Source of the DNA: Larkinella punicea
GTDB lineage: Bacteria; Bacteroidota; Bacteroidia; Cytophagales; Spirosomataceae
NCBI RefSeq assembly: GCF_003334855.1
Contig: NZ_QOWE01000020.1
Coordinates: 1-64,000 of the forward strand
Direction of reading: 5' to 3'
DNA length: 64,000 nucleotides
Shown here: positions 17,569 through 26,522 of the stretch, piece by piece
Numbering within the stretch: the stretch's first letter is position 1
How the letters are laid out: the number at the start of each line of letters is the position of its first letter
Program-made: the position numbers and the translations under genes
The notes under the pieces: model-generated
Told to the model about the DNA's origin: nothing
The model's database searches: none
The model's input: only the letters and a program-made list of their open reading frames with translations

Positions 17569-18152
17569 GCTACGGCCTGATGCTGCGGCTGCGTATGTCT
17601 GAAAATGTCGTGGTATGCTAAGAAGGCCTGCTGAGCCGCTTCAATAATCCGATCGTGGTCTGCCTCCTTCTGAGCGGCCAGAATTGCCCCAAACGCCTTC
17701 CATTTGTTCAGAGCTTCAACACCGTAGCCCCGGTAAAACCGGGCATTTGCGAGCAGGGGCTGCAATTCCGGGCTTTTCTGTAAATAATGCATCACCGCTT
17801 TCCCGCCCAGCATCGAGCCTTCGCCCACATAAGCCGCCCCCAGCAAGTCAACGGGCGACCAGTGCCGAAACAGATCCGGCCTGGTGTCTGGCAATGAAGC
17901 GTTCAATTCGGCCAGATCTGCTTCCAGCCAGGGCGTTTTCCGGCGGTCGTCCTGATCGTAGGACTGAAAAAAAGCGGGATTTTGATCGATGGCGGTTTCC
18001 AGCGCCTGGTGAAATGTCCAATGTGCCCGCAGCAAATGCCGGTACTGCTCCGGATTCAGCGCACCGGACCGCAAGGATTCGGCATAGAGCAAAGCTTCCG
18101 TTTGCTCGTGCAAGGCACGGGTTTCGTGTCGCAGTCGTTCCGCTACCGTCAT
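17565..18152 (-). CDS. bphO: Biliverdin-producing heme oxygenase
   Basis: 195 residues of the HemO/BphO family, cytoplasmic. It opens heme to biliverdin, the chromophore of the bacteriophytochrome encoded upstream. The N-terminal helix carries H15 in RALHEQTEALL, the expected proximal heme ligand, and the later GEGSMLGGKAVMHYL segment matches the distal helix of the family. Its ATG overlaps the stop of the response regulator gene by four bases (ATGA at 18149-18152), so translation is probably coupled. Position and family give high confidence. Confidence 0.92.
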   Translation of the reverse strand: MTVAERLRHETRALHEQTEALLYAESLRSGALNPEQYRHLLRAHWTFHQALETAIDQNPAFFQSYDQDDRRKTPWLEADLAELNASLPDTRPDLFRHWSPVDLLGAAYVGEGSMLGGKAVMHYLQKSPELQPLLANARFYRGYGVEALNKWKAFGAILAAQKEADHDRIIEAAQQAFLAYHDIFRHTQPQHQAVA

Positions 18153-18577
18153 CCGTTTACGACATTGTTATCGATCAACCAGAAGTCGCACAGCCGACGC
18201 AACAACTGCCCAATCGATTGGTAGGTGCCGGGTTTGACGACGTAGGCATTTGCGCCCAGTTGAAACGACTGGCTGATGTCCTGCGGATTGTCGGAGGTGC
18301 TGAAAACCACAATCGGCAAAAGCCGCGTTCGAGACAGCGACCGCGCTCTTTCGATGATATCAAAACCGCTGTATTCCGACAAATCCAGGTCGAGCAGCAG
18401 TAGTTTGGGTAAGGGAGCCGTTTCGGTTTCGTATTTCCCTTCGGCACTCAGGTAATCAAGCGCTTCGGAGCCCACATTGATCACTTTGTAGGAGATCGTT
18501 TTCTCCATTTTCCGGATCACCCGACCAAAAACGTCGGCATCGTCCGGATTATCTTCAACATACAATAAATCTAACAT
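18149..18577 (-). CDS. REC-only response regulator of the phytochrome operon
   Basis: 142 residues, a single receiver domain of the Rcp1 type. Acidic pocket VEDNPDD near the N-terminus and phosphoacceptor D63 in LLLLDLDLSEYSG; the switch Thr/Ser lies in VFSTSDN and the Lys in VVKPGTY. No output domain is present, so it passes the signal on by protein contact or phosphotransfer. It starts 12 nt after the phytochrome stop and overlaps the heme oxygenase gene, placing it firmly in the same operon. It is the likely receiver for the phytochrome kinase. Confidence 0.9.
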   Translation of the reverse strand: MLDLLYVEDNPDDADVFGRVIRKMEKTISYKVINVGSEALDYLSAEGKYETETAPLPKLLLLDLDLSEYSGFDIIERARSLSRTRLLPIVVFSTSDNPQDISQSFQLGANAYVVKPGTYQSIGQLLRRLCDFWLIDNNVVNG

Positions 18578-18589
18578 CGTCGTACAAGC

Positions 18590-20863
18590 TTACGGAGTCT
18601 GCTGCTCCTTTGGAAAAGATACGGAAAAAACGGTTTCGCGATTTGGTTCACTGTGAAACCAGATTTTTCCCCGGTGCCGGTTGATGATCCGCTTGACAAT
18701 GGCCAGTCCGACCCCGGTTCCTTCAAAGCTGGCCGCATTTTCCAAACGCTTGAAAAGGTCAAACATTTTAGCGGCATGCTTCATATCGAATCCAATCCCA
18801 TTGTCTTTCACGGTATACGTTACGTCGTCGCCGGTTTCCCGGCCTTCCACCCGAACCACCGCTTCCGGGACTCGCTGGGTGTATTTGGTCGCATTGGAGA
18901 TCAGATTCGTAAACACCTGATTCACCATCGTTGGATCACCGTAAATCGACGGCATCGCACCAAATTCGATTCGGACGTTCCGGTTTTTATTCTTTTCGGT
19001 GATCAGAATTTCGTCCCGAATCACGTCCAGCATTTTTGGCATGTCCAGTTGTTTAAAATTCAACTCGGTGCGCCCCATCCGGGAATAGTACAAAATATGC
19101 CGAATCAGGGACCGCATCCGCTCCGTCGAGTCCAGAATTTTCTGGAACATCACCCGCGTATCGTCGTCCATCGTGGCACCCTGCTCCTCCAGAATGATTT
19201 CGGAATAACAACGAATCGACGACAAGGGCGTCCGCAAATCGTGCGAAACCGTGTAGCTGAACGCATCCAGTTCTTCGTAGGCCACCCGCAGCCGTTCGTT
19301 CAATTGCCGGACTTCGTTGGCTTTGCGGGCCACCACCTGCAACACGTCTTCCCGCAGTTTGATGGCGACCGATCGTTCGGCATCCCGCCAGGGCTCCGAC
19401 GTGTTGCGAACGGTTTGCGACCACGCTTCAAAGCTCTTGCGCGGATGCAAATGCTGCCGACCGTTTTCCGAAACCGTTACGGGTTTATCCGGATTGCCCG
19501 CCCAGGTGACCTGCCGAATCTGCTCCGGTTTGAACCAGAGCAAATATTCATCCAGTTCTTTCGACAAAGCGATGGCCAGCATCCCCGAAGCCACTTCCCG
19601 AAAGGCTTCGGCCGATGAATACAGCTCCGGCAAGCGGTCGGTTTCAAAAACCGTATCGAATTCCTGCGTTTTTAACCAGTTTGTGATCCCGGCCACCGCC
19701 GATTCGCCAGGGGTTTTGCCCATGCAATAAAAGGCATTGTCGAACGCCAGCACCGCCCCCGTAGCACTGGTGATGTGTAAAGCCGTCAACGGATGTTGGG
19801 TCAAACCCGCCACAACATCCCAGTCTTTCAGAATCTGGCTATTGAGCGTTTGCCCGTTCTGCTGAATCTGAAACAGCAGCGACTGATCCTCTTCATCCTT
19901 CCGGAATTCGAGGGCCGACGACAGCAACTGGCTGACAAATTTAGCCGCCTGCCGGGCCGGAAAATCGACAAACCGGGGCGTTGAATGGTGGCAGGAAATC
20001 AGCCCCCAAAGCTCACCGCGATACAGCAGCGAAATGCTCATGGAAGCCTGAACATCCATATTTTTCAGATACTCGATGTGAATCGGCGACACCGCCCGCA
20101 GCACCGAATGGGTCAGATCCAGCGGCTGGCTTTCCTCCTGCTCGCCCTGGCTCAGTGAAAAAATGGGCGAGGGCGCACTTTTCACATCGGCGATGATTCG
20201 CACCAGATTGGTTTTGTACAATTCACGGGCCTGCCGCGGAATGTCCGAAGCCGGATAATGCAGGCCCAGGTACGACTCCAGGTGCGATTCTTTCTCTTCG
20301 GCAATCACCTCGCCGTGCCAGTCGGCAGCAAACCGGTAAACCATCACGCGGTCGTAGCCGATGATCTGCTTCACCCGCCGGGCGGTATTCTGGATCAGTT
20401 CGATCAACGTCCGGTTGGATTGTACTTCGGTCAACGCATCGGCAATCAATTGTTGCTCAAAATTGGCATGGGCCGCCACCGCCGATTCCCACTCCAGGAT
20501 GATCAGGGTGTCGTGCTGGTGGGCAATCAGGTTCCAATCTTTCCCGTTGATGCGAAACCGGTGCGGGTTCATCCGCGACCAGGCGTTCTCCCGTTTTCCA
20601 ACGTTCAGAATCGACACCAGCTCGGCGACCGGCAGGTCGGTTTCGGTCAGCAGGGCGTCGAGCGGTTTTCCCAGCAAATCAGTCGCCGACCGGTTTACAA
20701 ACGTGCTGCTATTCTCGCTACAGTAGCGAATGATAAAATCGTTTGCCGAAATGGCCACTAAAAAACCGTGGCTTTGGATATAACCGGGAATGTGAATAGG
20801 CTCTGTTTCACAGTTGGTCAAATTGATTTCTGAAGGTGCTATGTTGGCTGTTGGTACAATCAT
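18590..20863 (-). CDS. bphP: Bacteriophytochrome histidine kinase
   Basis: 757 residues. Order: PAS2 with the biliverdin-binding Cys (C18 in NLTNCETEPIHIPGYIQ), GAF with the PASDIPRQAR motif of phytochromes, PHY, then HisKA (H541 in VSHDLRTPLSSIR) and a HATPase with NLISNATKY, DNGIGFD and GTGVGLAIVKR. This is a red/far-red light sensor with a complete chromophore site, cytoplasmic. A phytochrome that binds biliverdin through an N-terminal Cys needs heme oxygenase, which is encoded two genes downstream in the same operon. Output is probably through the adjacent REC protein. The ATG at 20863 is preceded by a good promoter. Confidence 0.95.
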   Translation of the reverse strand: MIVPTANIAPSEINLTNCETEPIHIPGYIQSHGFLVAISANDFIIRYCSENSSTFVNRSATDLLGKPLDALLTETDLPVAELVSILNVGKRENAWSRMNPHRFRINGKDWNLIAHQHDTLIILEWESAVAAHANFEQQLIADALTEVQSNRTLIELIQNTARRVKQIIGYDRVMVYRFAADWHGEVIAEEKESHLESYLGLHYPASDIPRQARELYKTNLVRIIADVKSAPSPIFSLSQGEQEESQPLDLTHSVLRAVSPIHIEYLKNMDVQASMSISLLYRGELWGLISCHHSTPRFVDFPARQAAKFVSQLLSSALEFRKDEEDQSLLFQIQQNGQTLNSQILKDWDVVAGLTQHPLTALHITSATGAVLAFDNAFYCMGKTPGESAVAGITNWLKTQEFDTVFETDRLPELYSSAEAFREVASGMLAIALSKELDEYLLWFKPEQIRQVTWAGNPDKPVTVSENGRQHLHPRKSFEAWSQTVRNTSEPWRDAERSVAIKLREDVLQVVARKANEVRQLNERLRVAYEELDAFSYTVSHDLRTPLSSIRCYSEIILEEQGATMDDDTRVMFQKILDSTERMRSLIRHILYYSRMGRTELNFKQLDMPKMLDVIRDEILITEKNKNRNVRIEFGAMPSIYGDPTMVNQVFTNLISNATKYTQRVPEAVVRVEGRETGDDVTYTVKDNGIGFDMKHAAKMFDLFKRLENAASFEGTGVGLAIVKRIINRHRGKIWFHSEPNRETVFSVSFPKEQQTP

Positions 20864-20931
20864 TTTATGGGGTTAACAGACCCTTGTGGTCCTTATTCTG
20901 TCTTAGCTCAGGTTTTGTAAGCAAACGTAAA

Positions 20932-20961
20932 AGGTAAAAAAGGAGGGAGTATCCGAGCAAA
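20932..20961 (-). promoter_or_regulatory. Promoter of the phytochrome operon
   Basis: On the minus strand TTTG (20958-20961), an 18-nt spacer and TACGTTTG (20932-20939) match the Bacteroidota TTTG / TAnnTTTG promoter. Predicted transcription starts about 60 nt before the bphP ATG. The remainder of the gap 20864-21170 is AT-rich and shows no other feature. Confidence 0.6.
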
Positions 20962-21170
20962 TAAAACTCGAAAAACTTAGTTTGGGTTTAAAAAACCGGA
21001 TTAAAAATACGGAAAATCGTTGATGGCAACTGCGTCAACACCAGCACATTCGAGGATTAGCCGTACCGAATTCGGACCTTTTTGCCGGTTTTTCGATGAT
21101 TTCTGAACCGTATTTCCCAAATCTGCCGCGAACTTTTACTTTTACCATTCTATTCCAACCCGGATTGTTT

Positions 21171-21989
21171 ATGACCCCGACTTTTTGCCTGCTCTTCTGG
21201 CTGTTTGCCAGGCTACCCGCTCCACCAACCGCCGAATGGAAGCTGGTCTGGGCCGATGAATTCAACACACCCGGCCCGCCCGATCCGAAGAAATGGGCGT
21301 TCGAAACCGGTTTTGTCCGCAACAACGAACTCCAGTGGTACCAGCCCGACAATGCCCGCTGCGAAAACGGTTTGCTCATCATCGAAGGCCGTCGGGAAAG
21401 CCGCCCTAATCCCACCCATCAGCCCGGCAGTACCAACTGGAAAACCAGCCGCGACTCCATCCGCTACACGGCCGCCAGCCTGCTGACCAAAGGGTTGCAC
21501 CAATGGCAATACGGCCGGTTTGAAATGCGGGGACGGATCGACACCCGGCCGGGGCTCTGGCCCGCGTTCTGGACGCTGGGCGTGTCGGGCGAATGGCCGG
21601 CCAACGGCGAAATCGACATCATGGAATATTACCGGAATAGGCTGCTCGCCAATGTCGCCTGGGGAACGAATGAAAAGTGGAAAGCGGAATGGCGGACGAC
21701 GAAAAAAAACATCACCAACTTCACCGATCCAAAGTGGTCGGAGAAATTCCACACCTGGCGCATGGACTGGGATAAAGATTTTATCAAACTGTACGTCGAC
21801 GATCAGTTGCTCAACTCGGTGGCACTGTCGGCCACGATCAACGGCGACGGCAGTGGCAAAAATCCGTTTCACCAGCCGCACTATCTGCTCCTGAATCTTG
21901 CCATCGGCGGTCAGAACGGCGGTGACCCCTCGGCAACGAAATTCCCGGCGCGGTTTGAAGTAGATTACGTGCGGGTTTATCAACAATGA
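21171..21989 (+). CDS. Glycoside hydrolase family 16 (beta-glucanase-like)
   Basis: 272 residues with a signal peptide (MTPTFCLLFWLF). The rest is one GH16 jelly-roll. The catalytic motif is NGEIDIMEYY, with E147 as nucleophile, D149 and E152 as acid/base; the spacing EIDIME is the laminarinase/beta-glucanase type. Conserved WPAFWTLG and FHTWRMDWDKDFIKLYVD segments support this. It should cleave beta-1,3 or mixed-linkage glucans outside the cytoplasm; the substrate cannot be fixed from sequence alone. I chose ATG at 21171 because it begins the signal peptide. The stop codon lies inside the palindrome that follows. Confidence 0.9.
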   Translation: MTPTFCLLFWLFARLPAPPTAEWKLVWADEFNTPGPPDPKKWAFETGFVRNNELQWYQPDNARCENGLLIIEGRRESRPNPTHQPGSTNWKTSRDSIRYTAASLLTKGLHQWQYGRFEMRGRIDTRPGLWPAFWTLGVSGEWPANGEIDIMEYYRNRLLANVAWGTNEKWKAEWRTTKKNITNFTDPKWSEKFHTWRMDWDKDFIKLYVDDQLLNSVALSATINGDGSGKNPFHQPHYLLLNLAIGGQNGGDPSATKFPARFEVDYVRVYQQ

Positions 21990-22099
21990 GAGGTTGTGTC
22001 GCGGAGTTGAGCGGAGTAAAAAGGAGGTAAGCGGAGCAAATTAATAACTCCGCTAAACTCTCTTTTACTCCGCTCAACTCCGCGACACAACCTCTCATT
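21985..22099. repeat. Palindrome with perfect 37-bp arms, containing a stop codon
   Basis: 21985-22021 is perfectly complementary to 22063-22099. The GH16 stop TGA (21987-21989) lies in the left arm. The loop holds a further inverted pair (GCGGAG at 22031 and CTCCGC at 22048), and the word GCGGAG recurs several times. No T-run follows. Confidence 0.9.
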
Positions 22100-22150
22100 A
22101 CCTTACCGTTACCTTTCGTTCGAACAGTTCGCCGGATACATTCAATTGAT

Positions 22151-22158
22151 TAATTTTG
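22151..22158 (+). promoter_or_regulatory. Probable -7 box of the MBL-fold gene
   Basis: TAATTTTG matches TAnnTTTG exactly, 33 nt before the chosen ATG. No clear -33 element is seen. Confidence 0.4.
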
Positions 22159-22190
22159 TCGGCTCTTTGCCTGACAACTCCTCTCCCCCT

Positions 22191-23447
22191 ATGAAACGGT
22201 TTTACGTACTCGCCTGCCTGTTCGTTTTCGGAAATGTACTGATCAGCTACGGCCAGACGGTGGGCCAGCCGCTGCCGGTCTGGCAGGAAGGCTATCTGGA
22301 CATTCACCAGATCAATACCGGTCGCGGCAATTCGGCGTTTTTGATCCTTCCCGATGGCACCACGGCCCTGATCGACGCCGGGGAACTGGATCTGACCGAC
22401 CCCCGAACAACGAGCCCGCGCAACACCCCCGCCCGCCCCAACGCCGACCGCCATGCCGGGGAATGGATTGCGCGTTATGCCCGAAAAGCCCAAAGTTTCC
22501 GCTCCGATCCGGCCATCGACTACGCTATCATGACCCATTTTCACGACGACCACATGGGCGCACCGTCGTCAGCTTCCAAAAAATCGGCGGGCGGTTATCT
22601 ACTCACGGGGGTTACCGAAGTCGGCGAACATATTCCCATCCGAACCCTTATCGACCGGGGCTGGCCGGATTACAATTATCCCCGCTCCTTCGAGCAGGAC
22701 CCGCTGGTGACGAATTACCGGAAGTTTCTGAGCTGGCAAATGCAGAACAAGGCCCTGAAAGTCGAGCGGTTGCAGGCCGGGCGCAACGACCAGATTCAGT
22801 TGCTGAAACAACCCGCGAAATACAAGGACCGGTTTGAAATCCGGAACCTGGCTGTCAACGGCGAGATCTGGACGGGCGTTGGGTCAGTCACGCGCCAGCA
22901 TTTCCCGGAACTGAAATCGTTGCCCCAAAATCAGTATCCCAACGAGAATATGTGCAGCATGGCCCTGCGGCTGAGCTACGGCAAATTCGATTATTTTTCG
23001 GGGGGCGACATTCCTGGCGTCCTGCAATTCGGTGCGCCGATGTGGCACGATGTCGAAACGCCGGTAGCGCGGTCGGTTGGGCCGGTGGAGGTGCAACTGC
23101 TCGATCACCACGGCAACCGCGATTCGCAGAACGGTTTTCTGCTCGGTAGCCTGCGCCCCCGCGTACTGGTGATCCCGGTCTGGTCGTCCGACCATCCGGG
23201 ACACGATGTGCTGGCGCGCATTTATTCGCAGCAGGTTTACCCCGGCGACCGCGACGTGTTTGCCACTAACATACTGGAAGCCAACAAGTTGGTGATCGGT
23301 GAGATGCTAAACCGCCTGAAAAGCGATTCCGGGCATGTGCTGGTGCGGGTCGATCCGGGCGGAGACACGTATCGCGTCATCATTCTGGAAGATACCGACG
23401 AGTCGTTCCGGGTGAAAGCCATTCACGGCCCGTACCAGTCGCGGTAA
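22191..23447 (+). CDS. Secreted MBL-fold metallo-hydrolase (ComEC-like domain)
   Basis: 418 residues with a signal peptide (FYVLACLFVFGN, ending near SYGQ). A metallo-beta-lactamase fold carries the zinc motif HFHDDH (116-121) in YAIMTHFHDDHMG and a later LLDHHGNRDSQNG segment. The first strand DIHQINTGRGNSAFL is the type seen in ComEC-like beta-lactamase domains and their free-standing relatives. Substrate unknown; the fold supports hydrolysis of a phosphoester, nucleic acid or lactone. It is probably periplasmic. ATG at 22191 is chosen because it starts the signal peptide; an in-frame upstream start gives a non-signal leader. Confidence 0.8.
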   Translation: MKRFYVLACLFVFGNVLISYGQTVGQPLPVWQEGYLDIHQINTGRGNSAFLILPDGTTALIDAGELDLTDPRTTSPRNTPARPNADRHAGEWIARYARKAQSFRSDPAIDYAIMTHFHDDHMGAPSSASKKSAGGYLLTGVTEVGEHIPIRTLIDRGWPDYNYPRSFEQDPLVTNYRKFLSWQMQNKALKVERLQAGRNDQIQLLKQPAKYKDRFEIRNLAVNGEIWTGVGSVTRQHFPELKSLPQNQYPNENMCSMALRLSYGKFDYFSGGDIPGVLQFGAPMWHDVETPVARSVGPVEVQLLDHHGNRDSQNGFLLGSLRPRVLVIPVWSSDHPGHDVLARIYSQQVYPGDRDVFATNILEANKLVIGEMLNRLKSDSGHVLVRVDPGGDTYRVIILEDTDESFRVKAIHGPYQSR

Positions 23448-23468
23448 TATTTACAACGGAAAGAACCG

Positions 23469-24482
23469 TCAAAAGGGGATTTCCTGCGTCAGATACGTCG
23501 CCTGCTTATCGCCGTTGATCCGAACCGTCGCCGTTTTTCTGGCCCAGTCGATGGTGAACAAGCCGTAGTTCAGATCGAAAACCACCTTGCCAACCCGCAG
23601 GGCGTTCGGCTCTTCACGGGGTTTGGAGGTATGTGTCAAACCGCTGCTGGTGATGTCGTATAAATCATAGCCGAGTCCCGGAACCGTGATTTTGGACACT
23701 TCGGCAATGTGCCGGTCACCACTGATCAGCATGGCCCCTTTGGGTTTTGTTTTGCTCAACAGATCGAAAAACCGCTGCCGGGCGGTGGGGTAGTTGCCCC
23801 ATTTTTCGTAGATGTGTTCGTTGGCCAGAAACTGAATACCGCACCCGATGATGTGAACATCGGCGTCGGATTTCGTCAATTGTTGCTCCAGCCACTGCCA
23901 TTGCGCTTCGCCCAGAATATCCCCGGACGGATCGGGAATGTTGACTTTGTTCTCCTGCTTCAACGGATCGCGGAAATACCGGCCGTCGAGCAGAATCACC
24001 TTCACCCGTTGCCCTTTTGGCCCATAAACGTGCGAGGAATAAGCGCCTTCCTGCTTGCGCAAGGGACTGCTGGCGGGTACGTCCAGAAAATCCAGCATCA
24101 ACTGCTGACTTTCCTTCCGGCGCGGATATTCCTTGCCGCCATCGTTCACGCCGTAATCGTGGTCGTCCCAAACGCCAATGATTTTCGTGGACTGCCGCAA
24201 TTGCCCGTAAACCGGGTTGGATTTCTGCTTGTCGTATTTGGCTTTCAGCGTATCCAGGTTTTCCGAATCCCCGTAGATGTTGTCGCCCAGCCAGATCCAG
24301 ACCTCCGGTTTTTGAGCCACAATATCATCCCACAAGGGCGTTGGCCGCTTCTGATCGCTGCACGAACCGAAAGCAATCGTGGTGACGGTCTGAGTGGCGG
24401 AAGCCGCCGTTTTGGTTTTCGGGGTACGGCATCCCATCCAAAGCGTGCAGCCAAGCAGACCGAGTAAAAAAATAGTTTTCAT
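23469..24482 (-). CDS. PhoD-like phosphatase lipoprotein, copy 1
   Basis: 337 residues. Lipobox LWMGC (C18) predicts an envelope lipoprotein. The catalytic domain is of the PhoD alkaline phosphatase/phosphodiesterase family: IAFGSCSDQ, WIWLGDNIYGD, GVWDDHDYGVNDGG and LISGDRHIAEVS provide the metal-binding Asp, Asn and His positions. Compared with other family members it is short and lacks an N-terminal Ig-like domain. It is a tandem paralogue of the next upstream gene (stop 26 nt before this start), nearly identical over most of the length. Substrate unknown, probably phosphodiesters. Confidence 0.85.
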   Translation of the reverse strand: MKTIFLLGLLGCTLWMGCRTPKTKTAASATQTVTTIAFGSCSDQKRPTPLWDDIVAQKPEVWIWLGDNIYGDSENLDTLKAKYDKQKSNPVYGQLRQSTKIIGVWDDHDYGVNDGGKEYPRRKESQQLMLDFLDVPASSPLRKQEGAYSSHVYGPKGQRVKVILLDGRYFRDPLKQENKVNIPDPSGDILGEAQWQWLEQQLTKSDADVHIIGCGIQFLANEHIYEKWGNYPTARQRFFDLLSKTKPKGAMLISGDRHIAEVSKITVPGLGYDLYDITSSGLTHTSKPREEPNALRVGKVVFDLNYGLFTIDWARKTATVRINGDKQATYLTQEIPF

Positions 24483-24507
24483 AACGTTGAGAAATCAGGA
24501 AGCTGTA

Positions 24508-25515
24508 TCAAAAGGGGATTTCCTGCGTCAGATACGTCGCCTGGTTGTCGCCTTTCACCCGAACGGTTGCCGTTTTTTTAGCCCAGTCGATGGAAAACAA
24601 GCCGTAATTTAAGTCAAAAGCCATTTTGCCGACCCGATACGCATTCGGTTGTTCGTAGGGTTTGGAGGTGTGCGTCAGGCCACTGCTGGTGATGTCGTAC
24701 AGATCATAGCCGAGTCCCGGCAGGCTGATTTTGGATATTTCGGCAATGTGCCGGTCGCCACTGATCAGCATAGCTCCTTTCGGTTTTGTTTTGCTTAACA
24801 GATCGAAAAACCGCTGCCGGGCGGTGGGGAAGTTGCCCCATTTTTCGGATGTGTGGTCGTTGGCCAGAAATTGAATCCCACACCCGATGATGTGGACATC
24901 GGCGTCGGAGTTGGTCAATTGTTGCTCCAGCCACTGCCATTGCGCTTCGCCCAGAATATCACCCGAGGGGTCAGGTGTATTGACCTTGTTGACTTTTTTC
25001 AACGGATCACGGAAATACCGGCCATCGAGCAGAATCACCTTCACCCGTTGCCCTTTTGGCCCATAAACGTGCGAGGAATAAGCACCTTCCTGTTTCCGCA
25101 AGGGGCTGCTGGCGGGTACGTCCAGAAAATCCAGCATCAACTGCTGACTTTCTTTCCGGCGCGGATATTCCTTGCCGCCATCGTTCACGCCGTAATCGTG
25201 GTCGTCCCAAACGCCAATGATTTTGGTGGATTGCCGCAACTGCCCGTAAACCGGGTTGGATTTCTGCAGGGCGTATTTGGCTTTCAGCGTATCCAGGTTT
25301 TCCGAATCCCCATAGATGTTGTCGCCCAGCCAGATCCAGACGTCCGGTTTTTGAGCCACAATGTCATCCCAAAGCGGTTGGGGCCGTTTCTGATGGCTGC
25401 ACGAACCGAAGGCAATTTGGGTAACGGGCTTCTGAGTGGCGGAAGCCGCCGTTTCGGTTTTCGGGGTGCGGCATCCCGTCCAGACCAGCAGGCCAAGTAG
25501 AACTAGTTTTTTCAT
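24508..25515 (-). CDS. PhoD-like phosphatase lipoprotein, copy 2
   Basis: 335 residues, tandem paralogue of the preceding entry. Lipobox VWTGC (C15). Same metal motifs: WIWLGDNIYGD, VWDDHDYGVNDGG, LISGDRHIAEIS. Differences are clustered in the signal region, the FRDPLKKVNKVNTP stretch and the NDHTSEKWGNF stretch, so both copies look functional. The two genes run in the same direction with a 25-nt gap and are probably one transcript. The gene begins just after the terminator of the DUF1338 gene. Confidence 0.85.
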   Translation of the reverse strand: MKKLVLLGLLVWTGCRTPKTETAASATQKPVTQIAFGSCSHQKRPQPLWDDIVAQKPDVWIWLGDNIYGDSENLDTLKAKYALQKSNPVYGQLRQSTKIIGVWDDHDYGVNDGGKEYPRRKESQQLMLDFLDVPASSPLRKQEGAYSSHVYGPKGQRVKVILLDGRYFRDPLKKVNKVNTPDPSGDILGEAQWQWLEQQLTNSDADVHIIGCGIQFLANDHTSEKWGNFPTARQRFFDLLSKTKPKGAMLISGDRHIAEISKISLPGLGYDLYDITSSGLTHTSKPYEQPNAYRVGKMAFDLNYGLFSIDWAKKTATVRVKGDNQATYLTQEIPF

Positions 25516-25552
25516 GGAGGAAGATTGGGGCGATAATTCCTGTAAATGTAAA

Positions 25553-25580
25553 AAAGTTGATTCGTTTCCGAATCAACTTT
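25553..25580 (-). terminator. Rho-independent terminator of the DUF1338 gene
   Basis: Perfect 12-bp stem AAAGTTGATTCG / CGAATCAACTTT with a 4-nt loop; on the minus strand it is followed by a T-run. It is just beyond the DUF1338 stop (25611). The TAAATGTAAA word (25543-25552) adjoins it. Confidence 0.85.
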
Positions 25581-25610
25581 ACCATTTGTTAACAGAAGAA
25601 AAGGAGCTGA

Positions 25611-26522
25611 TCACTTCCCGGTTTGCGACGTAAACGTGCTCTCAAAAATCTTGTCCGCATTGCCGGCTTCAAAACCGTCGCGCCGGTGTTCGCGCCGGAT
25701 CTGGTCGGCGGGCAGGTGCCGAAATTCCGGCAACACCCGGCGTTCGGCAAATTCGACGTAGGAACCCGCAATGCGATGGGTCTTGCCGTCGGCAAATTCC
25801 GCGTCAATCATCTGAGCAACAGTCGACGCCTGCAACAGCCCTTCGTCCGGACTGGTTTTGATCGTACCACCCGCCGTGTTGAGTTTGATCCCGCGCCGTT
25901 CCAGAAAAGCGACAAAGTCCTGAATGGTGTTGTAACCCGGTTTCAGGTTATGCACACTGATCGTGAAGTGGTTGAGGTAATAGCGGTTATAAATCACCCA
26001 CGCGGCATATTCACTTTCGTTCAGCAACGTCCGGTAGTCGTCGAGCGAAGGAATCTGCCAGAGCGGCTGGTGCAGAAACTGATCGACGGCCCCGGCATCG
26101 TCCAGATCCAGCGCATTGACCGGGTCGAAAACGACGGTATCCGTGTACTTGTAAATGACATGCTGGGCTGCATCGGACAAATCCCGCACCCGCAGTTCGC
26201 TCACAAAAATGCGCGGATAATGCGGTTTCGGCGGGCTGTACCACCAGGCGTTCAGTTTCTTTTCCTTAAAGTCATACGGTTCGCGTTTTTCGTAGCCGTA
26301 GTGCAGAAAGATCTTTTCAAACGACTGGATACCGAGGCTCGGCACGCCCATCGTCCGGAACGCAATGTGGTCATTTTCAATATCGTCAGCGACCCGAATC
26401 ACGTTCTCGTCAATGAGCGCATCGACGATTTTCAACACGTCGGGAACGCGTTCCTGATACCGGCTCATCAAACCGTCGAGGACGGCGTCGAGGGTTTTCA
26501 GTCTTTCGGATGGAGTGGTCAT
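25611..26522 (-). CDS. DUF1338 protein, 2-oxoadipate dioxygenase/decarboxylase-like
   Basis: 303 residues. The family (HglS/YdcJ) is an iron-dependent oxygenase that converts 2-oxoadipate to 2-hydroxyglutarate in lysine breakdown. The VOC-like fold is seen with candidate metal ligands in ENDHIAFRTMGV (His), in HFTISVHNLKPGYN (His) and in SYVEFAERRVLPEF (Glu). The size is below that of some members. No other lysine catabolism gene is nearby, so the substrate is inferred from the family only. Its start codon abuts the 39-bp tandem repeat array on its 5' side. Confidence 0.8.
   Translation of the reverse strand: MTTPSERLKTLDAVLDGLMSRYQERVPDVLKIVDALIDENVIRVADDIENDHIAFRTMGVPSLGIQSFEKIFLHYGYEKREPYDFKEKKLNAWWYSPPKPHYPRIFVSELRVRDLSDAAQHVIYKYTDTVVFDPVNALDLDDAGAVDQFLHQPLWQIPSLDDYRTLLNESEYAAWVIYNRYYLNHFTISVHNLKPGYNTIQDFVAFLERRGIKLNTAGGTIKTSPDEGLLQASTVAQMIDAEFADGKTHRIAGSYVEFAERRVLPEFRHLPADQIRREHRRDGFEAGNADKIFESTFTSQTGK

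Noticed and set aside
18653-19618. 321-codon open frame antisense to the phytochrome gene
   Set aside because: It lies inside bphP and has no recognisable features.
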